Shown: positions 43,898 through 52,517, counted from the first letter of the stretch. The stretch: DNA of 64,000 bases from Bacillus sonorensis NBRC 101234 = KCTC 13918 (GCF_001592005.1 NZ_BCVZ01000002.1:372001-436000), one strand, 5' to 3'. Notes: a model not told the origin generated them from the sequence alone. Numbers and translations: made by a program.

Positions 43898-44308
43898 TTA
43901 ATGATGATGATGGCTGTGGCTGGTTTTGCGGTGAGTATGGATGCCGCCGCTGCCTGCGCTTTTTTCCTTTTTTAACTCTGATGTTTTCACCCACCATTGT
44001 GTGCCTTGATAAGCGCCATCTAACATTTTCACCAAAGCCATGTCATCTTTTTTGATCAATTTTATGATTTTGACTCTTTGATGCCGCGGTATTGACTTTA
44101 TGGCAACTCCATCTTCGTCGAATATATTGAACCTCCCGTGATTCTTGGCTTCCTTCCAATTTTCAACGGTATCAGCCCCGTAAATGGCTGAGCCCAATTT
44201 CAGCTCATCCCCTTCTTTATATTTCCCTTCGAGCAATCCCGCGACCACCCCTCCTAATATACAAAATATCACAAATCCAAAAAGGAATCGTTTGAAGCAC
44301 TTTTTCAT
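43898..44308 (-). CDS. Membrane-anchored protein with natural His-rich tail
   Basis: 136-residue protein, unrecognised. One N-terminal transmembrane segment (FLFGFVIFCILGGVVAGLLE, about 8-27), then an extracellular domain with SH3-like strands (VAIKSIPRHQRVKIIKLIKK, GAYQGTQWWVKTSELKKEKS), ending in HTHRKTSHSHHHH. The His-rich end suggests metal binding. Start ATG 44308 with GAGGAAAAG. No operon partner evident. Confidence 0.75.
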   Translation of the reverse strand: MKKCFKRFLFGFVIFCILGGVVAGLLEGKYKEGDELKLGSAIYGADTVENWKEAKNHGRFNIFDEDGVAIKSIPRHQRVKIIKLIKKDDMALVKMLDGAYQGTQWWVKTSELKKEKSAGSGGIHTHRKTSHSHHHH

Positions 44309-44402
44309 TTTCTTTTCCTCGATTTTTCAGCTTATTGTCCTGTTTCTGATTAAGTACTGCATCAATTGCATGTAGGTTATTTCGGGGCTTTTTTCTCACG
44401 GA

Positions 44403-44678
44403 TCACTCATCCGAAAAGGAGCCGCTGCTTTTTATGATTTTATGAAGCAGCGCAATCGTTTCTTCCGCTTCTTCTTTCGATATCAAATCTTTATCCAAAG
44501 AACAACCGTTTTGAAAAACATTTGCCATCATGTCAATGCAGTCGTCATGGAGCTTCGCCAATTCACGGCGCTCAGCTTTGGTGATTGATTGATCAAGCCG
44601 TTTGGTCATTAATTCTTTTAATCTTTTAATATGCGTTTGAAAAATGAGCGCTCTTACTGTTGTCGGGCTGTTATTCAT
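44403..44678 (-). CDS. Small helical protein, unrecognised
   Basis: 91-residue charged, mostly helical protein with no signal or membrane segment (RALIFQTHIKRLKELMTKRL, EEAEETIALLHKIIKSSGSF). ATG 44678 has AAGGGGG 8 bases upstream. Upstream of and separate from the His-tail gene (94-base gap). Function unknown. Confidence 0.65.
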   Translation of the reverse strand: MNNSPTTVRALIFQTHIKRLKELMTKRLDQSITKAERRELAKLHDDCIDMMANVFQNGCSLDKDLISKEEAEETIALLHKIIKSSGSFSDE

Positions 44679-44990
44679 ATAATTTGCCCCCTTCCAAGTG
44701 ATCGATTCAAATATTGATGTAAACGGCCAATATCTGCTTCACAGATAAAGAGCAGCAGGTCTTTAGATATATTCTGCTGATGATATTATCCCACAATTTA
44801 CCTTCAACGTGAAATACTTTCTACATGATATTATTTTTTGGGGCTGAAGAAGGAGAAAACAGGAATAAAAAAAAGCGGTCTTTTATAAGCCCGCTTATTT
44901 CCCTTACTGTATCAAAAGTCTTAAACCATTCTTGAGGAATTTCTGAACAAGAGATCGGGTAAACTATGGCCAGATGTGGAGGCGATGATA
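44679..44990. other. Intergenic region without recognised features
   Basis: 312 bases. A weak hairpin AAAAAGCGG-TC...GCCCGCTTATTT near 44870-44900 could end transcription. No gene seen. Confidence 0.5.
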
Positions 44991-45479
44991 TTGTTCAAAA
45001 GGCTGACGGTTTTGCTGATCATATTCTTACTTCACGCAGGAACAATCCAGGCGCAAACGTTCACCTATCCATGCAGCATTGTTCTTCATCCGGTCAGGGA
45101 TATCCCCAATGCCCGGGGTGCTGCTTTGATTACGAAAGTGAAAAAACCGTATACAGATCTGCCGATGAGTCCTGTTCGGGAACGGCAAAGTGTAGGCATC
45201 TATGCCGACTGGATGCCCCTTCCTTCTTCATTTGGAGAGTATGACCGCTATGAAGGATTCGCGCAGATCCCCGGTGAAATCAGTTGGCGATTTAAGATGT
45301 ATCCTGTTAAGGAAGATGCCCCAAGCTGGTTTGGCGGAACTCCTTGGGCAGGCAAATTTGATGAGATATCATTAGAGCTTCCCGCGAATACGCAAGTGCA
45401 AGTGCGCCTTTCTGATTCGAAAACCCAAAGGTTGGGCCCCGCTGTTTTACAAAATACTTTATCCGGATGCCGAAGCTGA
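44991..45479 (+). CDS. Secreted protein, unrecognised
   Basis: 162-residue exported protein: signal FKRLTVLLIIFLLHAGTIQA, then a domain with PRERQSV-like strand (MSPVRERQSVGIYADWMPLP), FKMYPVKEDAPSWFGGTPWA and VQVRLSDSKTQRLGP. TTG 44991 is preferred (GGAGG 8 bases upstream); ATG 44985 is too close to that site. I do not recognise the family. It is convergent with the alpha/beta hydrolase. Confidence 0.6.
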   Translation: MFKRLTVLLIIFLLHAGTIQAQTFTYPCSIVLHPVRDIPNARGAALITKVKKPYTDLPMSPVRERQSVGIYADWMPLPSSFGEYDRYEGFAQIPGEISWRFKMYPVKEDAPSWFGGTPWAGKFDEISLELPANTQVQVRLSDSKTQRLGPAVLQNTLSGCRS

Positions 45480-45526
45480 AGCGGGGAAGTTCCCGATGAT
45501 AAGCCTGGATCATCCCGTTGTCGCGG

Positions 45527-46312
45527 CTATTCTCCAATACACTGCGTCAAGATGCGATTAAATTTTTCCCGCTCTTCCCAGAAAGGGCCGTGGCCGCTGT
45601 AATGAAAGGGGATCAGCTGCGAATTCCTGATGCTTTGATGCAGTTCTTCAGCTTGTGCAAATGGAATCACTTTGTCGTGAATCCCGTGAATGATAAAAGC
45701 AGGTGCTGATAGTTTCGGCAGATCAGTATAAAGCTTTTCATCCCTTAACATCTTGATAACCGCTTTGGTTGACCACCCTGCCGCCTGCAGCCCCAATTGA
45801 AAAAACCAGTCTGAGAATGATTCTGTTATATACCGAAAGAAAAAAGTGTCTGTTACGTCACGCATCATTTTAGGGCGGTCACGCAACGCTTGCTGAAGCA
45901 ATTGATCAGCAGTCTCTTTCGTGAAGCCCACAGGAGCTGCAGCGTCTACAAGGACAAGTTTAGATACTCCATAACCATTATACCGGGACATATACCGGAT
46001 CGCGATGGCTCCCCCTGTTGAATGGCCGACGAGTGTGACATTGTTTAATTGAAGCGCGCCCACTACATGGCGAATATCAGCCGCCAATCGATTGTAATTG
46101 TAGCCGCTCATCGGCTTATCCGAATGCCCGAATCCTCTCCAATCAATTCCTATACAGCGGAATCCTTTTTCCGGCAGAACATTAAACTGATACTCAAACT
46201 GTTTATGGCTTAACGGCCAGCCATGTAAAAAAACGATGGTCTTGCTGCTTTCGGGATTGATATCCTCCACATATAGCTTTACGCCTGGTTCTACATAAAC
46301 AAAGTATCCCAC
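45527..46312 (-). CDS. Alpha/beta hydrolase (non-heme haloperoxidase/esterase-like)
   Basis: Alpha/beta hydrolase of 261 residues: oxyanion-hole FLHGWPLSHKQFEYQF, nucleophile elbow LVGHSTGGAIAIRYM (Ser), acid in HGIHDKVIP (Asp) and catalytic His in YSGHGPFWEE, a complete triad. Resembles non-heme chloroperoxidases and YdjP-type esterases. Starts at GTG 46312, 7 bases behind GGAGG. Substrate unknown; single-gene unit. Confidence 0.85.
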   Translation of the reverse strand: MGYFVYVEPGVKLYVEDINPESSKTIVFLHGWPLSHKQFEYQFNVLPEKGFRCIGIDWRGFGHSDKPMSGYNYNRLAADIRHVVGALQLNNVTLVGHSTGGAIAIRYMSRYNGYGVSKLVLVDAAAPVGFTKETADQLLQQALRDRPKMMRDVTDTFFFRYITESFSDWFFQLGLQAAGWSTKAVIKMLRDEKLYTDLPKLSAPAFIIHGIHDKVIPFAQAEELHQSIRNSQLIPFHYSGHGPFWEEREKFNRILTQCIGE

Positions 46313-46442
46313 GTCACATCCTCCATCACACGTCTTACCATTAAGATACTCGCTTTGATGAACAGAAATGAATGTGTATTTGTTTTATGCAGAATCCTTA
46401 ATTGCGGCGGATAAAAAATATCGTCATCTGATCAATTTTATA

Positions 46443-46471
46443 TTGACAAAAAAAATTATTTATGCTATAAT
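46443..46471 (+). promoter_or_regulatory. Perfect SigA promoter of the methyltransferase gene
   Basis: TTGACA (46443-46448), 17-base spacer and TATAAT (46466-46471), both hexamers exact consensus. Confidence 0.88.
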
Positions 46472-46501
46472 TTAACTATATGATTTTTTTGTGTATAATG
46501 A

Positions 46502-46530
46502 GATTCTCCTGGCCGGGGGAATCTTTTTTT
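46502..46530 (+). terminator. Attenuator-like terminator in the methyltransferase leader
   Basis: GATTCTCC/GGGGAATC stem with TGGCCG loop (46502-46523) followed by seven T, located between the promoter and the ribosome site of the methyltransferase. Transcription from the perfect promoter would meet it after about 45 bases. Confidence 0.75.
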
Positions 46531-46548
46531 ATGCAGGAGGATCATGCG

Positions 46549-47463
46549 ATGAAACAAAATGAGTCCAGTTTAACTTCCTTAATATCAGCTTTTGGGCGGG
46601 CATATCACAGCGCATACGACACACCCAAAATTTTCGATGATTTTATTGCAAAAGATCTCATTACCGAAAAAGAGTTTGCGGATATCAGTCAAAATATGAT
46701 TCAAGGAATACAGTTTTTCAACAAAGATATTGCTCAAAGATTTCAAGATGAGCCGGAAAACATGTTGAAATGGATCACTCAAGTCCAGCTTTCTCCAACA
46801 CCCTTGGCACGTGCTGCGTATTGCGAAAAAGTATTGCTTCATGAAGTGATGTTGGGATTAAAACAGTATGTCATACTAGGCGCCGGTTTAGATACGTTTT
46901 GTTTCCGGCATCCAGAATTGAAAAACCGCTTAGACATATTTGAAGTCGATTATCCAGCTACACAGCAATTTAAAAAGAAAAGACTGGATGAGGCCGATTT
47001 ACAAATTCCGGGTCATCTTCATTTTGTTTCGATGGACTTCACCAAAACGTTTTCCTATCAACATTTGCTAGATGAAGGGTTTGAATACAAAAAAACATTC
47101 TTTAGCCTTTTAGGTGTTTCATATTATTTAACAAAAGAAGAAATCTCAAACTTGATCAATCATTTGTTTGCCGAAGTTCCATCAGGCAGTTCTATCGTTT
47201 TTGATTATGCAGATGAAACATTATTTGAAGAAAAAGGAATATCCAATCGGGTTGAAAACATGGTGAAAATGGCAGCAGCAAGCGGGGAGCCAATGAAATC
47301 TTGTTTCGCTTATGATGAAATCGAGAACATGTTGGAAACAGCCGGCTTGCTCATTTATGATCATGTATCGCCAGCCGAAATAAATGACCGTTTCTTCAAG
47401 AATCGAACGGATGATTTATCGGCATTCGAAACGATTCATTATATCCATGCCGTAAAAAAATAA
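46549..47463 (+). CDS. SAM-dependent O-methyltransferase (Leu carboxyl methyltransferase-like)
   Basis: Class I methyltransferase of 304 residues in the TIGR00027/PpmC-like group: SAM motif VILGAGLDTFCFRHPEL near residue 105, FEVDYPATQQFKKKRL next, and SLLGVSYYLTKEEI. These enzymes methylate carboxyls or hydroxyls of small molecules, often in antibiotic or toxin biosynthesis. ATG 46549 follows AGGAGG; the upstream reading from 46480 passes through a terminator hairpin. No biosynthetic partner is adjacent; the target is unknown. Confidence 0.87.
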   Translation: MKQNESSLTSLISAFGRAYHSAYDTPKIFDDFIAKDLITEKEFADISQNMIQGIQFFNKDIAQRFQDEPENMLKWITQVQLSPTPLARAAYCEKVLLHEVMLGLKQYVILGAGLDTFCFRHPELKNRLDIFEVDYPATQQFKKKRLDEADLQIPGHLHFVSMDFTKTFSYQHLLDEGFEYKKTFFSLLGVSYYLTKEEISNLINHLFAEVPSGSSIVFDYADETLFEEKGISNRVENMVKMAAASGEPMKSCFAYDEIENMLETAGLLIYDHVSPAEINDRFFKNRTDDLSAFETIHYIHAVKK

Positions 47464-47478
47464 GTTCTCTTTGCATTG

Positions 47479-47512
47479 CCGCTCAATCGTTAGGATGATT
47501 GAGCGGTTTTTT
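47479..47512 (+). terminator. Methyltransferase terminator
   Basis: CCGCTCAATC/GATTGAGCGG perfect 10-bp stem then TTTTTT. Confidence 0.9.
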
Positions 47513-47572
47513 ATGAATTGTCTATTAAGAAAAACAGGCTAATGAATGGCCTGAGAAAATGCATCCACTTTC

Positions 47573-47852
47573 TTAAGATTCAAACATATCTGTGACTGCG
47601 CCTTTTGACGCTGGTGATACTAAGCGTGCATACTTTCCAAGCGCCCCTGAAGATGCTTTTAGCTTAGGCTGAATCCAATGATCTTGCCGTCGGTTCAGCT
47701 CTTCTTCTGTAATTTGGAATGAAATCTCCTGGGTTTGACTATCAATGGTGACGATATCGCCTGTTTGAAGATATGCAATCGGACCGCCTACTTGGGCTTC
47801 AGGCGCGACATGGCCGACGACAAAACCGCGGGAACCGCCCGAAAATCCCCCA
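47573..47852 (-). pseudogene. ilvD-type dihydroxyacid dehydratase C-terminal fragment
   Basis: About 93 residues beginning [20 protein letters not shown] and [17 protein letters not shown], the C-terminal beta-barrel of IlvD/Edd dehydratases, ending in a stop at 47573. Everything upstream of the FSGG motif, including the Fe-S and Mg sites, is absent: the coding sequence is cut near 47852 and replaced by the toxin locus. The fragment has no own start. Cannot be functional. Confidence 0.85.
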
Positions 47853-47981
47853 AAATTGCTGTTTTTGAACAGCAAAAAACACTCCCGGCAACTGAGAGTG
47901 TTATGGTAAAATATTCTTTGTACAAAGTTTCGGCTCACTCAAGGGAAGTTGGCTCATCCCCTTAGAAAGGGGGTGATGCGT

Positions 47982-48059
47982 ATGACAACATATGAAGTCA
48001 TCTCTTTAATGATTGCTTTTGGCATGTTAATTGCCGTGTTGTCTAACAAAGAAAAATAG
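47982..48059 (+). CDS. Holin-like type I toxin peptide (25 residues)
   Basis: 25-residue peptide MTTYEVISLMIAFGMLIAVL plus a short charged tail (SNKEK), matching the holin-like toxin family of Bacillus and lactobacilli (Hol_Tox: MTxYExLxLMIxFxxLI). One membrane helix, Lys-rich end. Strong ribosome site AAAGGGGGTGA. An extended -10 (TGGTAAAAT, 47904-47912) lies upstream and a terminator at 48148-48180. CTCAAGGGAAGT in the 5' leader (47938-47949) is perfectly complementary to ACTTCCCTTGAG right after the stop (48060-48071), the long-range pairing that keeps such mRNAs silent. Confidence 0.75.
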   Translation: MTTYEVISLMIAFGMLIAVLSNKEK

Positions 48060-48147
48060 ACTTCCCTTGAGCCCGCCAAAGTTCAAAGGGAAAGTCTATT
48101 TCAAATGACATATGAGCCAAGCCCTTGTCGGGCCGCTTTGTACGAAT

Positions 48148-48180
48148 GACTCGACTGTTGACCGCAGTCGGGTCCTTTTT
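48148..48180 (+). terminator. Toxin mRNA terminator
   Basis: GACTCGACTG/CAGTCGGGTC hairpin followed by CTTTTT. Confidence 0.78.
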
Positions 48181-48573
48181 AGTATATGCAGATTCTAAGC
48201 AGAACATAAGCATAATGGTGTCACAAGATGCTTTGGTTTACTTTTTTATAATTATATAGTATCACAGTTGAATCAAAAGTAAACATAAAACAATTTACAT
48301 TTTATGTTGACTCCATTGCCCGCTTCAAGCATGCCATTCAATTTCGCGGAAACGGCACTTCCTCTTCCAACACCGCCGAGCCTGCAGCAAGGGCTGACTC
48401 AACATTCAGGTCAACAATGTCTCCTTGTCTTTGCCAGAGTAAGTCCGTTATATCTTTATTTCTGTACCTTTAGCGCCTGCGGTAAACCTGATCATTTCCC
48501 GCATTCTTCCAGGAGCGCTTGAACTGAACTCGACGGGTTTACATTCTAGACTTTCTGTTGAAACATAGTTTGG
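48181..48573. other. Gene-poor stretch with unrecognised decayed coding traces
   Basis: Minus-strand traces such as GDIVDLNVESALAAGSAVLE and MIRFTAGAKGTEIK appear in different frames with stops between; I could not assign them. No intact gene. Confidence 0.45.
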
Positions 48574-49374
48574 TTAGCTTTGGGTATGTTGGTTGATCAA
48601 ATCAATTGTGTGGAAGAGCAAGCTCTTATCTCCCCAGTTCCCATGTCCGGGTACAACCGTTTTGACATGTGGATATTTTTCGATTACTTTTTTAACGGAG
48701 TCATCCCATTGTTCTACATTTGCGTCAGAAAGATTTCCGAGATCTTTTGCATCTAATGATTTGATCATACATCCGCCGAATAATATGTTATATTTCGGAA
48801 GCCAAACCGTAATGTTGTCTTGTGAATGGCCTTCACCAGGATAAAAGGCTTCAATCACTGTGCCGCCGGCTTTCATCACTGGGTTTGCATCAAGTGTCGG
48901 ATTTGGCGAAGGATATCCATATTCCTTAGCCAGCTTTGCTGTCAAATGTGTACTGCGCACATCGATTCCTTCATTCAGCAGCGCCCGAATGCCTGAAATG
49001 CTATCATCATGCGCATGAGTAATCAGTGCCAGAACAACTTTTTTGTTCAAATGTTTTTTGATCATCTTTAACAGTTCTTCAGTTTTTTGGTCGTCCCCCC
49101 ATGCTGTATCAATCAGGACGGCTCCTTTTGAAGTGGATACGATTAACCCATTGTGGTCATAGGTTGTGCCGTTCCAATCATTATACGATGTATGCGCCCA
49201 TACTTTGTCATTCAATTTCGTTAATACAATTGACTTTTCCGGGTTGCTAATCTGAGCTGGAGATGAAGTTTTAGAGTGGGCGATCGCTTGATAGCCGAAC
49301 GATGCCACAGCAACAGATAATATGAGTAATAAATGAACCACAGCTTTTCCAATCCACCCATTGCTAATGTTCAA
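48574..49374 (-). CDS. Subclass B1-type metallo-beta-lactamase
   Basis: Secreted zinc beta-lactamase of 266 residues. N-terminal hydrophobic signal/anchor (GKAVVHLLLILSVAVASFGY). Zinc ligands are complete for B1: THAHDDSISGI (His, His, Asp), PGEGHSQDN (His), LFGGCMIKS (Cys) and VPGHGNWG (His). Strand KVWAHTSYNDWNGTTYDHNG corresponds to the flexible active-site loop. TTG 49374 is chosen, with AAAGGTGA 7 bases upstream; ATG 49395 overlaps. Likely confers beta-lactam hydrolysis, but activity is unproven. No neighbouring regulator. Confidence 0.9.
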   Translation of the reverse strand: MNISNGWIGKAVVHLLLILSVAVASFGYQAIAHSKTSSPAQISNPEKSIVLTKLNDKVWAHTSYNDWNGTTYDHNGLIVSTSKGAVLIDTAWGDDQKTEELLKMIKKHLNKKVVLALITHAHDDSISGIRALLNEGIDVRSTHLTAKLAKEYGYPSPNPTLDANPVMKAGGTVIEAFYPGEGHSQDNITVWLPKYNILFGGCMIKSLDAKDLGNLSDANVEQWDDSVKKVIEKYPHVKTVVPGHGNWGDKSLLFHTIDLINQHTQS

Positions 49375-49982
49375 ATGAATCTCACCTTTCTCCATTGGAT
49401 TTCAACAAAAAAGTTCGTTGACATCAAACATATTAGACATTACAGAATGAAATCCTTGTCTATACGCTCATCAATCACTGATTCACGCTCTGTAAAAATG
49501 AGCTGTCGTCAAACTCCAAAAACTCGTCCTGCATGCAGACAATTATTTTCGGATAACGTACCTACTCATCGCGTTTTTGGATTGCGCTTTTCTAAGAGTC
49601 CGTCATTTTCTTCGACTGCCCTATCGTAGATTCCGTATGCCTTTCCGATTTTTTATCACCGCAGTTTTTCGCAGCATGCGCTCCTTCTTCACGCGTTTAC
49701 CCGTTCTATTTGGGGACAAACTCTGCGTCTCCACTTCGGTGAAATTGTAAGGGCCGCTACCCTGCGCATGTAACCGTGCAAGCAAAAACGGCTAGAAACG
49801 TTGATATAACATCTCTAACCGTTGTGTACGATTCCGACTGGGATCGAATTGCTGCCTTCTGTACAAGTGTTTCGACTCTGATATCCCCTTTTATTTCAAG
49901 GAATCTGATCATTGTCCGCGGTATGCTTATGAGCTTGGTGAATGAATGGCAGCCGGTTTCTTTTTGGCTCTATCCGAAAGCT
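49375..49982. other. 608-base region without intact genes
   Basis: Decayed minus-strand coding trace around 49600-49640 (KAYGIYDRAVEENDGLLEKR) and an imperfect palindrome AACGGCTAGA...TCTCTAACCGTT at 49788-49824. No gene or known element recognised. Confidence 0.5.
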
Positions 49983-50984
49983 TCACTCCTTTAAACCGAT
50001 CATTTTCTGTGCGAAATCGGGATCTTCCAGCAGCGGTCGTCCGATCGCGACGGCATCCGCCAGTCCGTCCCTGATGATCCGGTCTGCAAAACTGCGCGTA
50101 TAGATTTTTCCGACGGCGATGACAGGTATTTGAAGATGCTGCTTAATGGCGGCTGCGTCGGGCAACTGGTAACCTGGATGGATATCGGCCGGCTGGATGG
50201 GCAGCAGGCCGCCGGAAGATACGTCAACTCCGTCAAGCAGGCCGTCCGCTTCGAGTGATTTGAGTATCATCGCGTGTTCCTGTGGATTTAGGCCGCCATC
50301 GATGTAATCGGTCGAAGAGATCCGCACGATAACCGGGTAATTGCGGCCGGTTTCAGAACGAATGGCGGCAAGCGTGTCTTTCAAAAATTTCATCCTGCCG
50401 AGGCGCGTCCCTCCATATGCGTCATTTCGGAGATTGGAGATCGGCGACAGGAACTGATGAATCAAAAATCCGTGAGCGGCATGCACCTCAATTCCGTCAA
50501 AACCCGCCATAATGCTGCGTCTGGCGGCCATCCGGTAATCCTCAATAAGCGCCTCAATCTCGGAAATCGACAATTCCGCAGGCTTTCCGTATGATTCGTC
50601 ATAGGGGATTGCACTTGGCGCAATCAGCCGATCCGTCACTTCCGGCGCCGACTTTCTTCCTCCATGAGATAATTGAACGAATATCGGTGTATCCCGGGTA
50701 TGAACGGCATCGGTTACTCTCTTCAGCATCTCGGTGTGTCGATCCGAATAAATGCCGATATCGTTAGGCCACAGTCTGCCATTATCGGATACAGCCGTCG
50801 ATTCGACGATCATCAAGCCGATACCTTTTGCTCTTCTTGAATAATGCTGAACGTGATGTTCTGTCGCATAACCTTCCGGCGAGCCTTTGTACTGCTGCAT
50901 GGGCGCCATGATGAATCGGTTGCGAAGTTCGATGCCGCCAATGGTGAGAGGGGTATCCAGGTTAAGTGATGTTGTGGTAATCAA
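49983..50984 (-). CDS. Old yellow enzyme family NADH:flavin oxidoreductase
   Basis: FMN-dependent TIM-barrel oxidoreductase of 333 residues (YqjM/YqiG-type): RNRFIMAPMQQYKGS, GFDGIEVHAAHGFLIHQFLS, catalytic/substrate His in HAAH, phosphate-binding VAVGKIYTRSFAD and AIGRPLLEDPDFA. Reduces activated alkenes or nitro compounds. Starts at TTG 50984 behind AAGGAG. Divergent from an Lrp-type regulator 150 bases away, which likely controls it. Substrate unknown. Confidence 0.88.
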   Translation of the reverse strand: MITTTSLNLDTPLTIGGIELRNRFIMAPMQQYKGSPEGYATEHHVQHYSRRAKGIGLMIVESTAVSDNGRLWPNDIGIYSDRHTEMLKRVTDAVHTRDTPIFVQLSHGGRKSAPEVTDRLIAPSAIPYDESYGKPAELSISEIEALIEDYRMAARRSIMAGFDGIEVHAAHGFLIHQFLSPISNLRNDAYGGTRLGRMKFLKDTLAAIRSETGRNYPVIVRISSTDYIDGGLNPQEHAMILKSLEADGLLDGVDVSSGGLLPIQPADIHPGYQLPDAAAIKQHLQIPVIAVGKIYTRSFADRIIRDGLADAVAIGRPLLEDPDFAQKMIGLKE

Positions 50985-51135
50985 TTGAAATCCACTCCTT
51001 CAATTTATCTTTGAATGACATTTTATAAGGTTATATCTACAATGTACATATATAAATCATGCTATAATGGAGAAGAATTCTTCATATTAAAGATAAAAAA
51101 ACCGTTATGGAATATAAAATAAAGGAGAAAACTCT

Positions 51136-51573
51136 ATGGACAGCATCGACAGTAAAATACTATCACTGCTTCATGAGAACGCGCGAATGCCGATTGCCGA
51201 AATCGGCCGGAAGATCGCGATGACACAACCGGCCGTAACCGAACGGATGCGCAAGCTCGAAGAGAAGGGAATCATCGCCGGCTACAAGACGATTCTTTCG
51301 CCTAAGAAACTCGGTAAAGACGTCACGGCATTCGTGCTATTCAAGACAACCAATTGTCTGGACTTTCAGGAATTTTGCTCGCAATCCCCGGATGTCATCG
51401 AATTGTACCGGATCAGCGGGGAGTATAATTTTATGATGAAAATCATCACCGCATCGATGGAATCGCTAACCGCTTTTCTTGATTCATGCAGCCCGTACGG
51501 TTTTTCTTCAACGCTTATCGTGCTTTCAGAGGCGATCGAACATAAGCTCCTGATCCCCGATAATGGCGAATAA
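51136..51573 (+). CDS. Lrp/AsnC-family regulator
   Basis: 145-residue regulator: N-terminal helix-turn-helix (SIDSKILSLLHENARMPIAE, TQPAVTERMRKLEEKGII) and C-terminal RAM/AsnC effector domain (ELYRISGEYNFMMKIITASM). ATG 51136 follows AAAGGAG. Divergent from the flavin oxidoreductase, its likely target. Effector unknown. Confidence 0.9.
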   Translation: MDSIDSKILSLLHENARMPIAEIGRKIAMTQPAVTERMRKLEEKGIIAGYKTILSPKKLGKDVTAFVLFKTTNCLDFQEFCSQSPDVIELYRISGEYNFMMKIITASMESLTAFLDSCSPYGFSSTLIVLSEAIEHKLLIPDNGE

Positions 51574-51692
51574 CATTGTGTGACTTTCTGTTAAAACCAG
51601 GCCCTGAGGCTGACAAGGATGAAAAACTTGATGGCGTTTTTGCGCTAGCTTTTGAGCTGTTTTGAAAGTTGTTTCGGAAAAGGAGTTAACTA

Positions 51693-52067
51693 ATGCGAAT
51701 GTTGAGTGGAATTTTTAGTTATTTGTGTACCGCCGCCTTTTCTGTTGTATCCGCAACAATCGTTTACACAGTGATGTTTCTAGAGAATAATGGTTTTGCA
51801 TCTTTTATGGCGATAAGTTTTTTCATGTTTGCAGCTTATTTTATTTTTGCTGCACCGGTTCAAATCTTTTTAAATCGCAGCCCCCAAAAATTTAGCAGCC
51901 GATATTTGGTTGCTTACTTCATCATCTCTTTTGCCGTTTGTGCGACCGCGGCCTTATTGCTGGGTAATGGCCTCATTGTGTTTGTATGGTATAAACTGTA
52001 CCTTTTCAGCTTTCTTTCGGCTCTCATTTATTGGTTTTGGGATTCCGTCTTTTTTCAGAAGAAATAG
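51693..52067 (+). CDS. UPF0715-type membrane protein
   Basis: 124-residue integral membrane protein with four helices and the UPF0715 pattern of Bacillus (FSYLCTAAFSVVSATIVYTV, YFIFAAPVQIFLNRSPQKFS, FLSALIYWFWDSVFF). Function unknown. ATG 51693 follows AAAGGAG at 9 bases; an internal ATG two codons later is possible. Monocistronic as far as seen. Confidence 0.75.
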   Translation: MRMLSGIFSYLCTAAFSVVSATIVYTVMFLENNGFASFMAISFFMFAAYFIFAAPVQIFLNRSPQKFSSRYLVAYFIISFAVCATAALLLGNGLIVFVWYKLYLFSFLSALIYWFWDSVFFQKK

Positions 52068-52349
52068 AATAGATGAGCTCCTTTAAAAATGATGACGGGG
52101 AATGTCCCAGCAGGCGATTTCGTTATCTGCAGCAAGGATTTGGCCACTTTTTTTGATTAGCGGCGGCTGATATTAAACATGTTAAACAGTGGCAGAATAT
52201 CGTTGCCTGCAAAAGACAAGGAAGGTGCGGGGGATGTGTTTGCAATCCTGGGATGAAGCGGTTTCTAATTTGGTTATTCAGAAAAGAAAAAATGGCTGAA
52301 GAAGTTGACGAGTTGATGACTGGTATATGGCTCAGAAAGGAGTCTTATC

Positions 52350-52517
52350 ATGAAAATTGAAATTAAAAAGAAAGAAATACAAAGAAAGTACAGAGAAAAG
52401 ATGAAAAAACAGAAACAAGCGAAAGAGGATGAGAAAAACTACTTTAAGGAAGTTTTCGTTGTTGTAACAATAATAGTGTTATTCATTTATTTTTTTTATA
52501 CTCTTCAAGGATTTTAA
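52350..52517 (+). CDS. Small single-pass membrane protein (55 residues)
   Basis: Short gene with a strong ribosome site (AGAAAGGAG, 7 bases before ATG). The first half is highly charged (KKKEIQRKYREKMKKQKQAK), followed by one transmembrane helix (VFVVVTIIVLFIYFFYTLQG) and a stop. Unrecognised. The basic N-terminus implies Nin-Cout orientation. No terminator or partner is clear. Confidence 0.55.
   Translation: MKIEIKKKEIQRKYREKMKKQKQAKEDEKNYFKEVFVVVTIIVLFIYFFYTLQGF

Larger units (their letters stand above)
47874..48245 (-). ncRNA. Candidate antisense antitoxin RNA
   Basis: A minus-strand terminator (AACACTC/GAGTGTT with T6) sits at 47874-47902 just outside the toxin 5' end, although no coding gene on that strand needs it. 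A minus-strand TATAAT at 48251-48256 could start an RNA that covers the toxin completely. The -35 is weak. Inferred by analogy to type I systems. Confidence 0.4.

Noticed and set aside
48181..48573. Upstream part of the interrupted ilvD
   Set aside because: Traces on the minus strand do not match IlvD motifs preceding FSGG, so the interruption cannot be shown to be a simple insertion.
49760..49880. Possible integrase attachment site or tRNA-like sequence
   Set aside because: No tRNA fold, no second copy in the window, and no integrase gene nearby.
52232..52300. 21-codon frame MCLQSWDEAVSNL... after GGTGCGGGGG
   Set aside because: A ribosome-site-like sequence exists, but length, lack of terminator and lack of any recognisable pattern make it unsupported.
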